Positions 30,961-40,945 of a DNA stretch of 64,000 nt are shown here, one piece after another (the stretch's first letter is position 1; every line of letters begins with the position of its first letter). The DNA comes from Nothophaeocryptopus gaeumannii (lineage: Eukaryota; Ascomycota; Dothideomycetes; Mycosphaerellales; Mycosphaerellaceae): positions 868,001 through 932,000 of the forward strand of contig JASISA010000026.1 in the NCBI GenBank assembly GCA_031771865.1, written 5' to 3'. Below the pieces are notes generated by a model that saw only the letters and a list, made by a program, of their open reading frames with translations, made no database searches and was not told the DNA's origin. Position numbers and translations under genes: made by a program.

Positions 30961-32302
30961 ATGGCCATATACATCGCCACCCAGGCCCTCTTCGACGGCA
31001 TTGACTCTATACCATGGATCTGGCCGATACTGAAGACTGTCCCATGGCTCTTCCTGCTATGGCTGGCCAAAACCTACTTTCAAGGCGCAACGAACCTGAG
31101 CGAAAGGAACATGCATGGCAAGGTCGTGATGGTGACGGTATGAACACTTGCATGGGACCTACGACCACTCTCATACTGACAAACCTTAGGGCGGTACATC
31201 TGGCGTAGGCGAAGCAACTGTCCGAGCCCTTGCGACACGCGGCGCGCAGATTGTGCTCCTCACTCAGCACTCACTCAGCGACCCCTTCATTGTCGACTAT
31301 ATCCAGGACATGCGAAATGACACCAACAACCAACTCATAACCGCTGAGCAGGCCGACCTTTCCTCGCTTCATGGTATACGAACGTTCGCTACCAAATGGA
31401 TTGACAACACCCCGCCCAGAAGATTGGACATGATAGTGCTGTGCGCCAATACTTTGAGTGCGGGCGATAGCAAGATACAGAGCACACCAGAGGGAGTTGA
31501 GCCAATTTGGCAGATCAATTACCTGGCCAACTTCCATCTGCTCAGCATTTTGAGCCCAGCGCTTAGAGCCCAGCCTCCAGACCGAGATGTGAGGATTCTG
31601 TTCGGGACTTGCAGCAGCTACATGGGTGGAGACCTTCTGCATATCACACAGAGTGGTGAGACGAAGAGCAAGGATGGCAAGGGCAAGAAATCGCAGACAC
31701 AAGCTAGTCCACCTACGAAATTCTCGCCCGGAAATGCATATGCGACTTCGAAGCTGGCTTTGACGACTTTCGCTTTGGCTTTTCAAAAGCATTTGGCAAC
31801 GTATAAGAGGCCGGACAATATGCCGATGAATGCCAAGGTTCTGCTCGTTGACCCTGGCCTCTGCCGAACACCTGGAACTCGAAGCTGGATATCTCGCGGA
31901 TCACTGGTAGGATTGCTACTCTACCTCCTCACTTACCCAGTCTGGCTTCTGGTGCTCAAAACTCCCGAGTCAGGCTCACAGTCATTCTTGCACGCAAGCA
32001 TGGACGAATCGATCACGCGCTCTGAAGGGGGTCTTCTTGTCAAGGAGTGTCAGCAAAGAGAGTTCTTGAGGAAGGATGTGTTGGAGGAAGATGCGCAGAA
32101 GAAACTGTGGGAGTATAGCGAGCTCATGGTGCAAGAAGCGGAGAAGCGAGGTGCAATGGAGAGGTCAAAGACCAAGAAGGAAGAAGAGGAGAAGAAGGAC
32201 GAAGAAGAGGCTATTAAGCAGATGGAGGAGTATAAGGAGAAGGTCGGGAAGAAGAAGGGCAAGAAGCAGGAAGGAAGTAGAAGGAGCAAGAAGGCTGCAT
32301 GA
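30961..32302 (+). CDS. Membrane-anchored short-chain dehydrogenase/reductase
   Basis: Two exons: 30961-31137 and 31190-32302; intron 31138-31189 (GTATGA...TACTGAC...CTTAG). Product 429 aa. Seen: an N-terminal hydrophobic anchor (WPILKTVPWLFLLWLAKTYF), the NAD(P) site VTGGTSGVGEATVRAL assembled exactly at the splice junction, and the catalytic YATSK with Tyr at about residue 243. A second hydrophobic stretch (LVGLLLYLLTYPVWLLVL) follows. The C-terminus is an unusual Lys/Glu-rich tail of about 60 residues (KKEEEEKKDEEEAIKQMEEY and KKGKKQEGSRRSKK) likely to be helical. Fungal retinol-dehydrogenase-like SDRs of this build sit on ER or lipid-droplet membranes; substrate unknown. Confidence 0.88.
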
Positions 32303-32680
32303 GGTGACCGTAGGTCGAGTCGACCGTTGTTGACGGCAGAAAAATTGGAACGATGTTCGAGAAACTGCGATCACAACTGGCCAATCGGGGATACTGTATT
32401 TTCGAGGTGTACATTTCCGTTCGGAGCTGTCGCAAGTGCTGTGCAGCTCTGTGGAATTGGCTCTGGGGTACCCTCAAAGTCGTTCGTCACTTTGTCATGC
32501 ACTGGAAGATGCTATGCTGATACCACTTGGGTGGTGCAACGGAAACACGCTAATGCGAGGAACACCAACGCGACTGCGCCACCTACGCCGCATCTTCAGC
32601 CTTGCCTCTCTTCCTTAGCTCGACCTCAGTCTTGTGGACCCAAGGTCTGCACCACTTCTCTTGTTGCACTGAGGATCAGA
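32303..32680. other. Intergenic upstream of the HET relic
   Basis: No gene seen; an open + strand frame leads into the HET relic without an ATG-supported domain. Confidence 0.4.
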
Positions 32681-33217
32681 ATGTGGCTGATCAATACTCG
32701 AACACTTATCCTTGAACGGGCGAACAGCACGGAACGCTTTACCATCCTCTCCCATACCTGGGAAGGCGAGGAGGTCACCTTCCGAGAGTTTCGAGCCGGG
32801 CAAGGTCGAGACAAGGCTGGGTACGAAGAGATCCTTTATGCATATCGACAAGCACGAGAAGATGGCCTCGAATGAGCATTGGTCGACACGTGCTGTATCA
32901 ACAAAAAGAGCTTAGCGGAAACAAGCGAGTCTATCAACTTGATGTGGAACTGGTACCGCGGCGCCGTAACTGCTATGTATATCTGTCAGATATCGGCATT
33001 GGATGTCCTGAACTCTCAGATGAAAGCACAAGTACAGAGTGGATTGAGCGATTTGGACAAAGGCGATGGTTCTCTAGAGGCTGGACTTTACAGGAATTGC
33101 TTCCACCGGAAGTTTGTAGATTCTACGGACACGGATGGAAACATAGGCACGAAGTCGAGCCTTTCGGCAACACTATCAACAATCACACGTATCGGTCAAG
33201 AGGCTCTTAAAGACTCG
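32681..33217 (+). pseudogene. HET-domain (heterokaryon incompatibility) gene relic
   Basis: From ATG 32681 (MWLINTRTLILERANSTERF) the frame gives the HET start ERFTILSHTWEGEEVTF, then GYEEILYAYRQAREDGLE and TGA at 32873, after which the same frame continues with VDTCCINKKSLAETSESINLMWNWYRGAV. The next conserved block (CYVYLSDIG, RRWFSRGWTLQELLPPEVCRFYG) is in a different frame, and the block after that (NIGTKSSLSATLSTITRI) returns to the first. So there are one stop and two compensating frameshifts. HET proteins trigger cell death on fusion of unlike strains; this copy cannot do so as read. Homology ends near 33210, where an antisense UNC93 relic begins. Confidence 0.85.
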
Positions 33218-33218
33218 G

Positions 33219-33687
33219 TCAGCATTCCTCATCTAGGTATTGCAAGACGCTGGCCCAGAAGAGACCGGCGGAGACAACGCATGCTACAGCGCCGACAAGT
33301 ACCAGCCAGACGTTTCCATATCTGTTGTTGCAATAAAGGCCAGCAGAGCAAATTGGGTAGCCAACAGCTCCGAGAAACAGAGTCCAAGACAGTCCGATGC
33401 GATTCGAGATAGGTCCTCCAAACAGGCAGAGGAAGCCCATCAGCCCAAACACCAATTCGTTAGCAGCATTGACCAGAAACGATAAGTGACGGTGCTCCTC
33501 CTGCTCCAAGTGATTTCATGGCGTTCCAAAGTCCCGGGGCCATGGCCCCGGCACCTCCAATAACGAAAGGATTGAAGAGCGTCATCCGAGACCATGTTCG
33601 ATGTTCCTTTGGTCTCGGTTCGTCCGTCGGTATTGAAGCCGTAACAATCGATCCTGGAATCCTGGCAGGGACAGCTGCTTCAGCCAA
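33219..33687 (-). pseudogene. UNC93-like (MFS, DUF895) transporter relic, N-terminal part only
   Basis: Minus-strand blocks match the start of fungal UNC93-like proteins: RMTLFNPFVIGGAGAMAPGLW and NAMKSLGAGG in one frame, then LVNAANELVFGLMGFLCLFG, GPISNRIGLSWTLFLGAVGY and YCNNRYGNVWLVLVGA in the next, ending SAGLFWA near 33252. A one-base shift separates the two parts (about 33505). Family proteins have about 450 residues and 11-12 helices; only the first few helices remain. The only Met before the first helix is RMTLF, so the start may also be lost. It abuts the HET relic tail to tail, giving a chimeric junction. Confidence 0.75.
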
Positions 33688-33987
33688 ATCGATGTCGTTT
33701 CAACAAGCTCTGCCTCTCCAAATTTTGCTTGCGGCACAGAGTCATTATATACCAATTGCGGTAGTCGCTGAGAACGACCTTGGCGACTGGCACTGTTGCA
33801 TTCAACGATGCAGACAGGGAACCACTGATGCTTGCGAAATCCCAAGCGCGATGGCGACATCGAGACGGGGCTCCACCTCTGGGGTCCAGGATTGCTTTCG
33901 TAAGCTCACTGATAGAGCTTCGACTCGAACAACTGATAGCCATGTGGTCGTGTATCTGTCCTTCTGTCAGTATCATACAAGTTCGCA
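33688..33987. other. Intergenic, upstream of the FAD monooxygenase
   Basis: 300 bp with no recognisable gene; expected to include the promoter of the gene starting at 33988. Confidence 0.4.
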
Positions 33988-35331
33988 ATGTCGCCCATTG
34001 ACCCCTATCCGGTTTTGAAAGTAACCATCGTTGGCGGCGGCCCTGGTGGCTTTGCATCAGCCATTGCTTTAAGCAAGATACCTAATATAGAAGTCAAGAT
34101 ATATGAGCAAGCAGAGGTGTTGCGTGAAGTCGGTGCTGGAATCTCAATAGGCCAGAATACGTGGAATGTCTTGGAGCTGCTTGGCGTTGCAGATACGTTG
34201 ACCAGTGGTCATCCGACTCTGACCGTGTTGAATCTGTGAGTTAGTGATTGCACTTTTGCTGTGACGATCGCTAACGTAGCGATGTAGTAATGGAAAGACA
34301 GGAGAGGAAGTGCATCGAACGGGAAAGCCGAACTCTGCTGCTATGAGACATCCGGTTCGCACTCAGAGGACCAAGCTTCAATCAGCACTAATCTCCCACG
34401 TACCTGAAGGCGTGATTGAACTCGGGAGAAAGCTTGATCGACTTGAAGATCTTGGAGCTGCTGGCGTTCGACTGCACTTCGCAAATAATACCGAAGGATT
34501 CGCGAACCTGGTCGTTGGTGCAGATGGTATTCGATCTGTCGTCCGAGATTCAGCTTGGCTGGATTACGATCTGAGGTTCACCGGTACCACCATCTGGCGA
34601 ACACTGTTGCCTTGGGATGAGGTCAAAGATCTGGATCCACGATTCGGGACCACTGCTTGGTGGCATGCCCCAACAACGCATGTCTACTTCTCGCCTGTAG
34701 GTGAAGGCCTGTGGGAGATCGCAGCCAGAGCATGGCAAGACCCAGGCATACATGCTGCAGATAAGTTTAGCTGGGGTGTTCCAGTGGATAATGATGTTGT
34801 GGAGGCCAACTTCACTGTAGGCGATCGCAGCGCGACTCTTGCAAGAGAGCCCGGCTGACATGTCGTTGCTAGGAATACCTGCCCCAAGTCCGCGAAGCCC
34901 TCTCCAGAGTCCCCCAAGGCGCATGGCGCGAATTCGCCGCCTTCGCAGGTCCCGAGCTGTCCCAACTAACAGCCTGGAACAACAAGATCGTCCTGGTCGG
35001 CGACTCTTCACATGCCCTCTCAGGTGCCTTCGGCTCCGGTGCCGGCTTCGCCATGGAGGACGGCTGGGTACTCGCTCAAGCGTTCAAAGCCACTCGAAAC
35101 AATCTTCATCAAGCGCTGCCCATCTTCGACGAGATCCGACTGCCGTATTACTCCAGAATGTACGCGCACCTGGATAGCGAGGCGAAGAGGCGAGCATCGA
35201 GTCTGCAGAGCCTTGGTGATCCGAGCTATGATGATCGCGTGCGGAATAAAGTCATCAAGGCTGGCGGGGATATGCAGTGGATATATGGGAACAATATCGG
35301 CAGAGTTTGGGAGGAGAATGCGAGGTTGTAG
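33988..35331 (+). CDS. Salicylate-hydroxylase-like FAD-dependent monooxygenase
   Basis: Three exons: 33988-34235, 34288-34816 and 34873-35331; introns of 52 bp (GTGAGT...GCTAAC...TGTAG) and 56 bp (GTAGGC...GCTGAC...GCTAG). Product 411 aa. Seen: FAD fingerprint VTIVGGGPGGFASAIALSK, EVGAGISIGQNTWNVLELLG, the middle NLVVGADGIRSVVR (DG motif) and the late VLVGDSSHALSGAFGSGAGFAMEDG (GD motif). These define the aromatic-ring group A flavin monooxygenases; relatives hydroxylate salicylate or other phenolic acids using NAD(P)H and oxygen. It is convergent with the phenol-hydroxylase-like gene, about 400 bp between stops. No damage seen. Confidence 0.9.
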
Positions 35332-35732
35332 AAGGAAGTTGGTGGTCTGAGCTGTGTTCCGGATAGTCTCTGAGAAGCGATGTGCACGTCTTATGGCGGC
35401 TTGTGAATAGACAGAGACGAATGGGGCAGGACGTTTGCACGTTCAAAGCATCCAAGCCATGTCTGTCGTTCCGATGGCGAGTACATGTACCTGTGCGTGA
35501 CGAAGTCGAAGCTGAGGGACCAAATCAAGACCGGTCGATCGGCCCGACTTATGGACCTCAGGCATGTGTTTCCGCCGTGTCCACGGCAGCAAAAAGGGTC
35601 GATTAAGGTGGAACAAGATGCATGCCTTTCACGTCCTCATCAAAATCGTGGAATCTGACTGAATTGAACGCTAGACCTATGCTCGCATCTTCTTGTGCCT
35701 CCCATACTCTGCCCTTTCGTCACGTTCTCTCC
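35332..35732. other. Convergent intergenic spacer
   Basis: 401 bp between stops of the two flavin monooxygenases; no gene seen. Confidence 0.4.
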
Positions 35733-37697
35733 TCAAAGCTGTGCCCTCTTCCCACCCATGTTCCTCGTACAAAACGTCCCGAAATAACCATTGAGCGCAT
35801 CGACCGTCCCACTGCCCTCCGTGAGCTTGACAACGCACCCAACATAACCATCTGGCCTAACCACAACCGCGCCGCCTTCATCTTCCGAAAGGCCCATCTT
35901 CGCATGAGCCGCAGCCTTAGCTTCCGGAACGATAGGATCCCAAACGTCATCCGCATACACATGATCATTGTATCGCGCCAATACCTCCGGCAGGAGTTCT
36001 CGGATCTCGACCTCCGGCCGCGGGGCATTGAAAATGGTGTTGATGGTGAAGAACCAGCTGTGAGGATTATGGCGTTCATGGTAGTCTACCGTGGCGATAT
36101 CGTCGCGTTGATAAACAGAGTAGAAACTGCCTTTCTTTCTCAGGTTCGAAGCGAAATCCGCGATGGCTTTTCGTGTTAGGGAAGGTTTCCCGCCGAAGAG
36201 GTATATCCTGTACGAGCCATTTAGCGGGATTTCCTGTTCGAGATGGACGACGTTGGCGTCTACAACTCTGGTCACGGTTGCTGGTGTGAGGATCCGCCCT
36301 GTTCGGAGTTTTGTGCCGCCGTTTTTCTCAGAAAGGAAGTTGGGGTGTTGTGCGGGATGAGTTTCGGACCAGTTGAATACGTTTTCAAGGTATGCGACTC
36401 CGTAGCCGGACGTGAATTCGCAGGACTCTTTGAACGTGCGGATGAAGGAATTCTCTTCGCTTTCGCTGTGACCGCTGCCTTGTTTTTGTGCATGGGCTCG
36501 TGTGCTTGCATCGGGTTGGTTTTGCGAGAAGAGCTTGGCATATTTGGCGTCGAAGTTGAGGAGGTTCTCGGCGACGTATTTTCGTTCGCTTTCGTAAGAT
36601 TTCAAAATTGATCGGTCTGCAAAACCGGATTCGACGAAATGGATCTTCCATGCGAGATTTTGAGCATCCAGGAAAGCAGTGTTCATGCCTTGTCCGGCCT
36701 TTGGAGAATGCGTATGACAGCAATCACCACCCATGAACACCCGCTCGTCCAGTGTGTATCGATCCGCGATTCCTTGGCCGATGGGGTATACTGAATACCA
36801 CTCTACACGGTCCCATTCGATGTAGTAGGGTTTCATGATCTTCTTGGCGGTATTCTGAACTTCTTCCGTAGTGGCAGTTTTGCGCGGATTCCAGTCTGAG
36901 TCCGTCGAGGATGCGATCTGGATGTATAGGCGAACCATGTTGTTCTCGCGCGGAATGACCATAATCGACCCAGCATCAGAGTGTATTGTGCATTTCATCT
37001 GAAGCATACATTAGCGGACCGAACTCCGTTCGATCTTGAAGGATGCGCTTACCTTGATATCAGGGAAGTCTGTCCGTACAACACCGTCCATCACTCCCCA
37101 GACATATGCGATTGGGTCTTTGTGTGTAATGCCGACACCTAGCTGCTCTCTGACGAAACTCCGCGCACCTTCTCCGCTGAACAGATATTTTGCGCGAACG
37201 GTCTCTTGTTCATCTCCATCGACATGCGCAATGTTGACTTCGACTGGATATTTCGGATCCTTGCCATCATTTTGGAAGCCTGTTATCCGCCACGGTCTTT
37301 GAATGCGCGTGTTGTGTTGCTCGATGTCGCTGATGAAAACTCGCTCTATCAGTCCCTGATGTAGCAGAGTCGTGAAAGGATATCTCGCGTCAATGAACTT
37401 CGGACATGATGCCCATGTGCCAGTTCGGTGTATGCCCTTTCCACTCTCACTTGGGTCCCAAAATGCAACCTCGTATACTTTCGCGGGCTCGTGCGCCATG
37501 ATCGCTCGTTTGAGGCCCATATTCCGGAGGAGATCTAATGATCGCGGTTGAATGCCATCGGCTCTGCCGGTGAGTGTTGGCTCGGGTCGCATATCAATGT
37601 GCTTGATCTTGTATCCCCATCTTGCTAAGCAGGTGGACAGGAGAAGGCCAACGGGCCCAGCGCCCACAATGACGATGTCATAGTTCTCGGCGGGCAT
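35733..37697 (-). CDS. Phenol 2-monooxygenase-like flavoprotein
   Basis: Two exons: 37697-37053 and 36998-35733; intron 36999-37052 (GTAAGC...GCTAAT...TTCAG). Product 636 aa, normal for the family. Seen: FAD site DIVIVGAGPVGLLLSTCLARWG, GRADGIQPRSLDLLRNMGL, then after the intron VFMGGDCCHTHSPKAGQGMNTAFLDAQNLAWK (GD motif), and a C-terminal thioredoxin-like dimerisation domain (IYLFGGKPSLTRKAIADFA ... VVVRPDGYVGCVVKL). Phenol hydroxylases convert phenol to catechol with NADPH, and related enzymes act on other simple phenols. Soluble. Together with its convergent neighbour it could serve aromatic catabolism, but no ring-cleavage dioxygenase is in the window. Confidence 0.93.
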
Positions 37698-38626
37698 TGT
37701 CTGTCGTAACAGTGGAGGCGAAGGTAAGAGGTCGTCGAGGGCCGAAACCTGGATGGTAATTAGATACGTGGAGTCGAGTCCAGGCGAACACAGAGGTCAA
37801 TGCTTGCTGCGGTGTAGACGGAGAGGTCTCGTAGTCGATCAACGGAAGAGCGCAAAGGATATGGGGCGGGTATGGTGAGAGACTCTAGAGAGGTATCCTT
37901 ACCTTTTGAAGGCATCATCCATTGTGACAAAGATGACCTAGATGAGCGCGCTTGTACACGGCTAGGGAGTCGGGAGAGCTTGTCGGAAGTTCACAGTGGC
38001 TGGCCTTGACGAGGCTTGGTGCAAGAATAGTTCCCTTGTTGCGCTGCCGCGATGCTTTTGCTGCCACCTGCCCCGCTGATCTCACTACCGTACTGTGCTC
38101 CCGAGCTGCCACGTGACCCGGACACTGTGAACAAGCATCGCTTCAGCACTGACCGAGAATTGTCCCGGTCCGCATCGCTCGTCTCATCGAATTTGGCGAC
38201 GGGTGTCTTGCGGATGGGCGTGGGGAGCGTGGAGCTGGCCTTTGTTGGTCAATCGCGGTTGCAAGAGTCGGATCGAAGACGCCGGCGAACGATGATAGAG
38301 CGAGACCCAGATCTCTTGGCTCTTGGCGCGTCTCACTGGAGGCTCCAACCGCACCGGATCAGGCCACCGCCGACCTTAGTTATACCGCAACCAGCTTGAC
38401 CGAATATCTGGACCTTCGGTTCCCGAAACCTCATACCGATGAGAGACCAGCCTAGTCTTGTACAAGTCCTTGTAAAAAGAAGGGAGTCCCGAGACTAGTG
38501 AGTTGTCTGGACAGGCGAAACAAGTATCCATAATCTATAAGTATAGCATCAACGTAACTGTCGTATGCCCCATCGCAACTTTGAATCTCCGTTACTCATT
38601 TTTCACATCATCTGTTGCCCGCAATC
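37698..38626. other. Intergenic, promoter side of the secreted-protein gene
   Basis: 929 bp. One + strand ORF (38052-38399) is arginine-rich without motifs. A TATAAG motif lies at 38536. Confidence 0.4.
38536..38541 (+). promoter_or_regulatory. TATA-like element of the cysteine-rich secreted-protein gene
   Basis: TATAAG on the + strand, 91 bp upstream of the ATG at 38627. Inferred core promoter from position only. Confidence 0.4.
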
Positions 38627-39054
38627 ATGGTCAAGCTCATCCCTTCGCTCGCGGCCCTCCTAGCTCTTGCTACTACAGCATCAGCTACATGTACAGGCTA
38701 CTATCAATGCAAGAACTCAGATGGAAGCCATTGTTGCGTAAGTTGCTGGGAGTATATAAAGACGTAGGACATGCTAAGTCGCTCTTCTGTTATAGGTCGT
38801 CAGGTCTAAACTACACACCGCCGCCTGTCCCGACAAGTGTACAGGCAACGACAGTAATGGATGGCCGAGGGAGTGTATTTCACTTATCGCGGGACTTCGT
38901 AGAGATAGGTATGCGATCGCAAAACGTCTCAGTAGCAAAAAGGAGAAGGCTAACAGAGAGGTTTAGTTGTAGTAGTTGCACATCGACTAAGAGGAGTTGG
39001 TTCAAGGGGAAGAAGAAGAAGAAGAAGGGGAAGAAGGGGAAGGAGGGATGCTAG
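38627..39054 (+). CDS. Small secreted cysteine-rich protein with lysine-rich tail (effector-like)
   Basis: Three exons: 38627-38737, 38796-38908 and 38967-39054; both introns are 58 bp with GTAAGT and GTATGC donors, CTAA(G/C) branch sites and TAG acceptors. Product 103 aa. Signal peptide MVKLIPSLAALLALATTASA, then a compact cysteine-rich body (TCTGYYQCKNSDGSHCC, AACPDKCTGND, GWPRECISL, DSCSSC) and a basic tail (FKGKKKKKKGKKGKEGC). There are ten cysteines after the signal peptide in 83 residues. Raw ORFs hide the gene because each exon is in another frame; the three-way join leaves no stop. This is the profile of secreted effector or antimicrobial-type proteins. I do not recognise the family, and no target can be named. 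Confidence 0.78.
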
Positions 39055-40100
39055 GCTTAAAGATTATTGCCCGAAGGGCATATGTTACTGGCAACTCTTC
39101 CACGAAGAAACCCATTCTGGTTGGCTACTGAAAACACACACCACGTAGTTCTAACGACACCTCAAAGCCAGCTGGACACGCTCCGTGGACTCACACGCCT
39201 GCATCTTCCCTAAAACACACCCGATTCAGCCGAAACTTTCAAAAATCTTAGGACACGGCTGGATCTGCCTGCAAGTCAATTTTGGTGTCCATGCGACCGT
39301 GAGGTGTCGCGTGGTTTGGGTATAGGTAGATTGCGCCTGGGGTGTACTCAGACTTCCTTTGGGCATATCTTTGGACGGAGTCCGCTAGATACCTTGTATC
39401 AGGCAAGTCAGGCTATCTTAAGTACTCTGAACTACTAAGCTATTGCTATTTTGATCTCAAATGCTGTCCTGCCTTTACTTCCGTTCCTTATCGGTCTTGG
39501 TCCCTCCTTGCGCCAGCACCAACGACACTGATCAGTGAATCTTCATGACACGACTCCGAGAACTACAGCTTATGAAAGTTGCCGTACTGATATGGGTCAA
39601 TATCAGGATGAGTGCTTGCTAGTCGTCCTTTGTTTCGTTCACCAATGAGGAGAAGATGCAACCTCATTCCTTGGTCGCTAGGGTAGCCGTCACAGTGTCT
39701 CAGGTACATTTCCTGGTGCATTCTGTAGCTCGAGCAAGACTGCGCCAGGCATTACTGGCATCTTCTTTCAAAACCTCGGACCATTTTCATCCATGTGCCT
39801 CTTGCTCGGTCGTGGCATACCTAAGTCACCGTTTCCCTCCTTGTTCGGGCTTTCTTCTCAGTCTGCTGCTTGCGAAAGGTGCAGTCTTGCTTGTGGACCT
39901 AGTGTTCACCAATCACGGCCTTTGATGTCGTGATATCCGCCATGTAAATGTCACATTTCCACTTCGCACATGCTAGCACCTGCGCTCCGCAAACATCTGC
40001 GCATGTAATTACCACTTTGACTTCGACTTCATTGCTTGTATTAGTTCTTCTGCACCCCAGCTTCGTACGATCAGCCGTCGACATCTATTCAACCGCCACT
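39055..40100. other. Intergenic, no gene recognised
   Basis: 1.05 kb. Short + ORFs (39342-39548, 39656-39925) lack motifs. The BTB frame is open upstream to an ATG at 39948, but that extension looks like translated UTR. Confidence 0.4.
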
Positions 40101-40863
40101 ATGGCTGTCACAACCACATCAGCGGCTTTCTTCAACAACCTGGCTGAGTACATTTCAAAGAATACGTTCGAGTATCGTGCTAGCCAATGCAGGGCGTTCA
40201 ACAACCCGGTCTGGCACCCAGACTTCATCGTTAAGGAAGCGTACAAGCAATGGCTTTGCCACAAAGTGATACTTTGCAAGCATTCCTCTTGGTTCAGACC
40301 AGATTGCGAGGAGCCACTGAAGGTCGGTCGCCTTATGAACTTCTTCAGCCCGGAAACCAGCAGAATACTGACCCGAAAAGCAGAAAGAAGACGGCATGAG
40401 CTTGACAGAATTCAAAAGCCTCAACACGTCAGGGGTTTTCTGGAGTGATATGGACGACGCCGTGGAGGGCATGCTCGAGTACTGTTACGCAGCCGACTAT
40501 GACGAAGCTGCGGCGGGCAATCAATCGCCTCATTACAACATTTGCGTCTACGGCGTTACTGCCAAATTTGGACTCGACGACCTTCAAAACATGGCCTTTG
40601 GAAAGTTCAAGATCTCCGCTCGTGGTGCCACTGGTCAAGTGATGGAGCTTTATCAGTGAGCAGCTGCACTCTCAGAGTATGCTGACCACGTCTGGCAGTG
40701 GGACGACGGTCAGCGCTTGTGGAATGAGCTCATCGAGATCTTGGTGGAGCAGAAGGCAAGATTCTTTTGTGTCGATGCAGATAATTCGGAGGACTTCATG
40801 GAGGCATTCCCGAGCATCCAAGGGTCTGCATTTGACGTCGCCGGCGCACTCGCTCGTCAGTGA
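40101..40863 (+). CDS. BTB/POZ-domain protein
   Basis: Three exons: 40101-40322, 40381-40638 and 40699-40863; introns 40323-40380 (GTCGGT...ACTGAC...AAAAG) and 40639-40698 (GTGATG...GCTGAC...GGCAG). Product 214 aa from ATG 40101 (MAVTTTSAAFFNNL). Seen: the BTB core with CHKVILCKHSSWFRPDCEE, then MDDAVEGMLEYCYAADYDE and NICVYGVTAKFGLDDLQNMAFGKF, followed by WNELIEILVEQKARFF and the end AFDVAGALARQ. BTB folds mediate dimerisation or CUL3 binding; stand-alone fungal copies are mostly uncharacterised. The second donor is chosen because it alone keeps the frame; a GTGAGC 16 nt downstream does not. Confidence in that junction is moderate. Confidence 0.72.
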
Positions 40864-40945
40864 GCGAACAGGAAAGTTGCAAGAAGGTCGATGGATCAGC
40901 TCGTCACGTCAGAGTGAGCGAGATCGCTATGCCGTTAGGCCAAAA

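Noticed and set aside
23205..37697. A secondary-metabolite gene cluster
   Set aside because: No polyketide, peptide or terpene synthase or cluster transporter, mixed orientation and several broken members.
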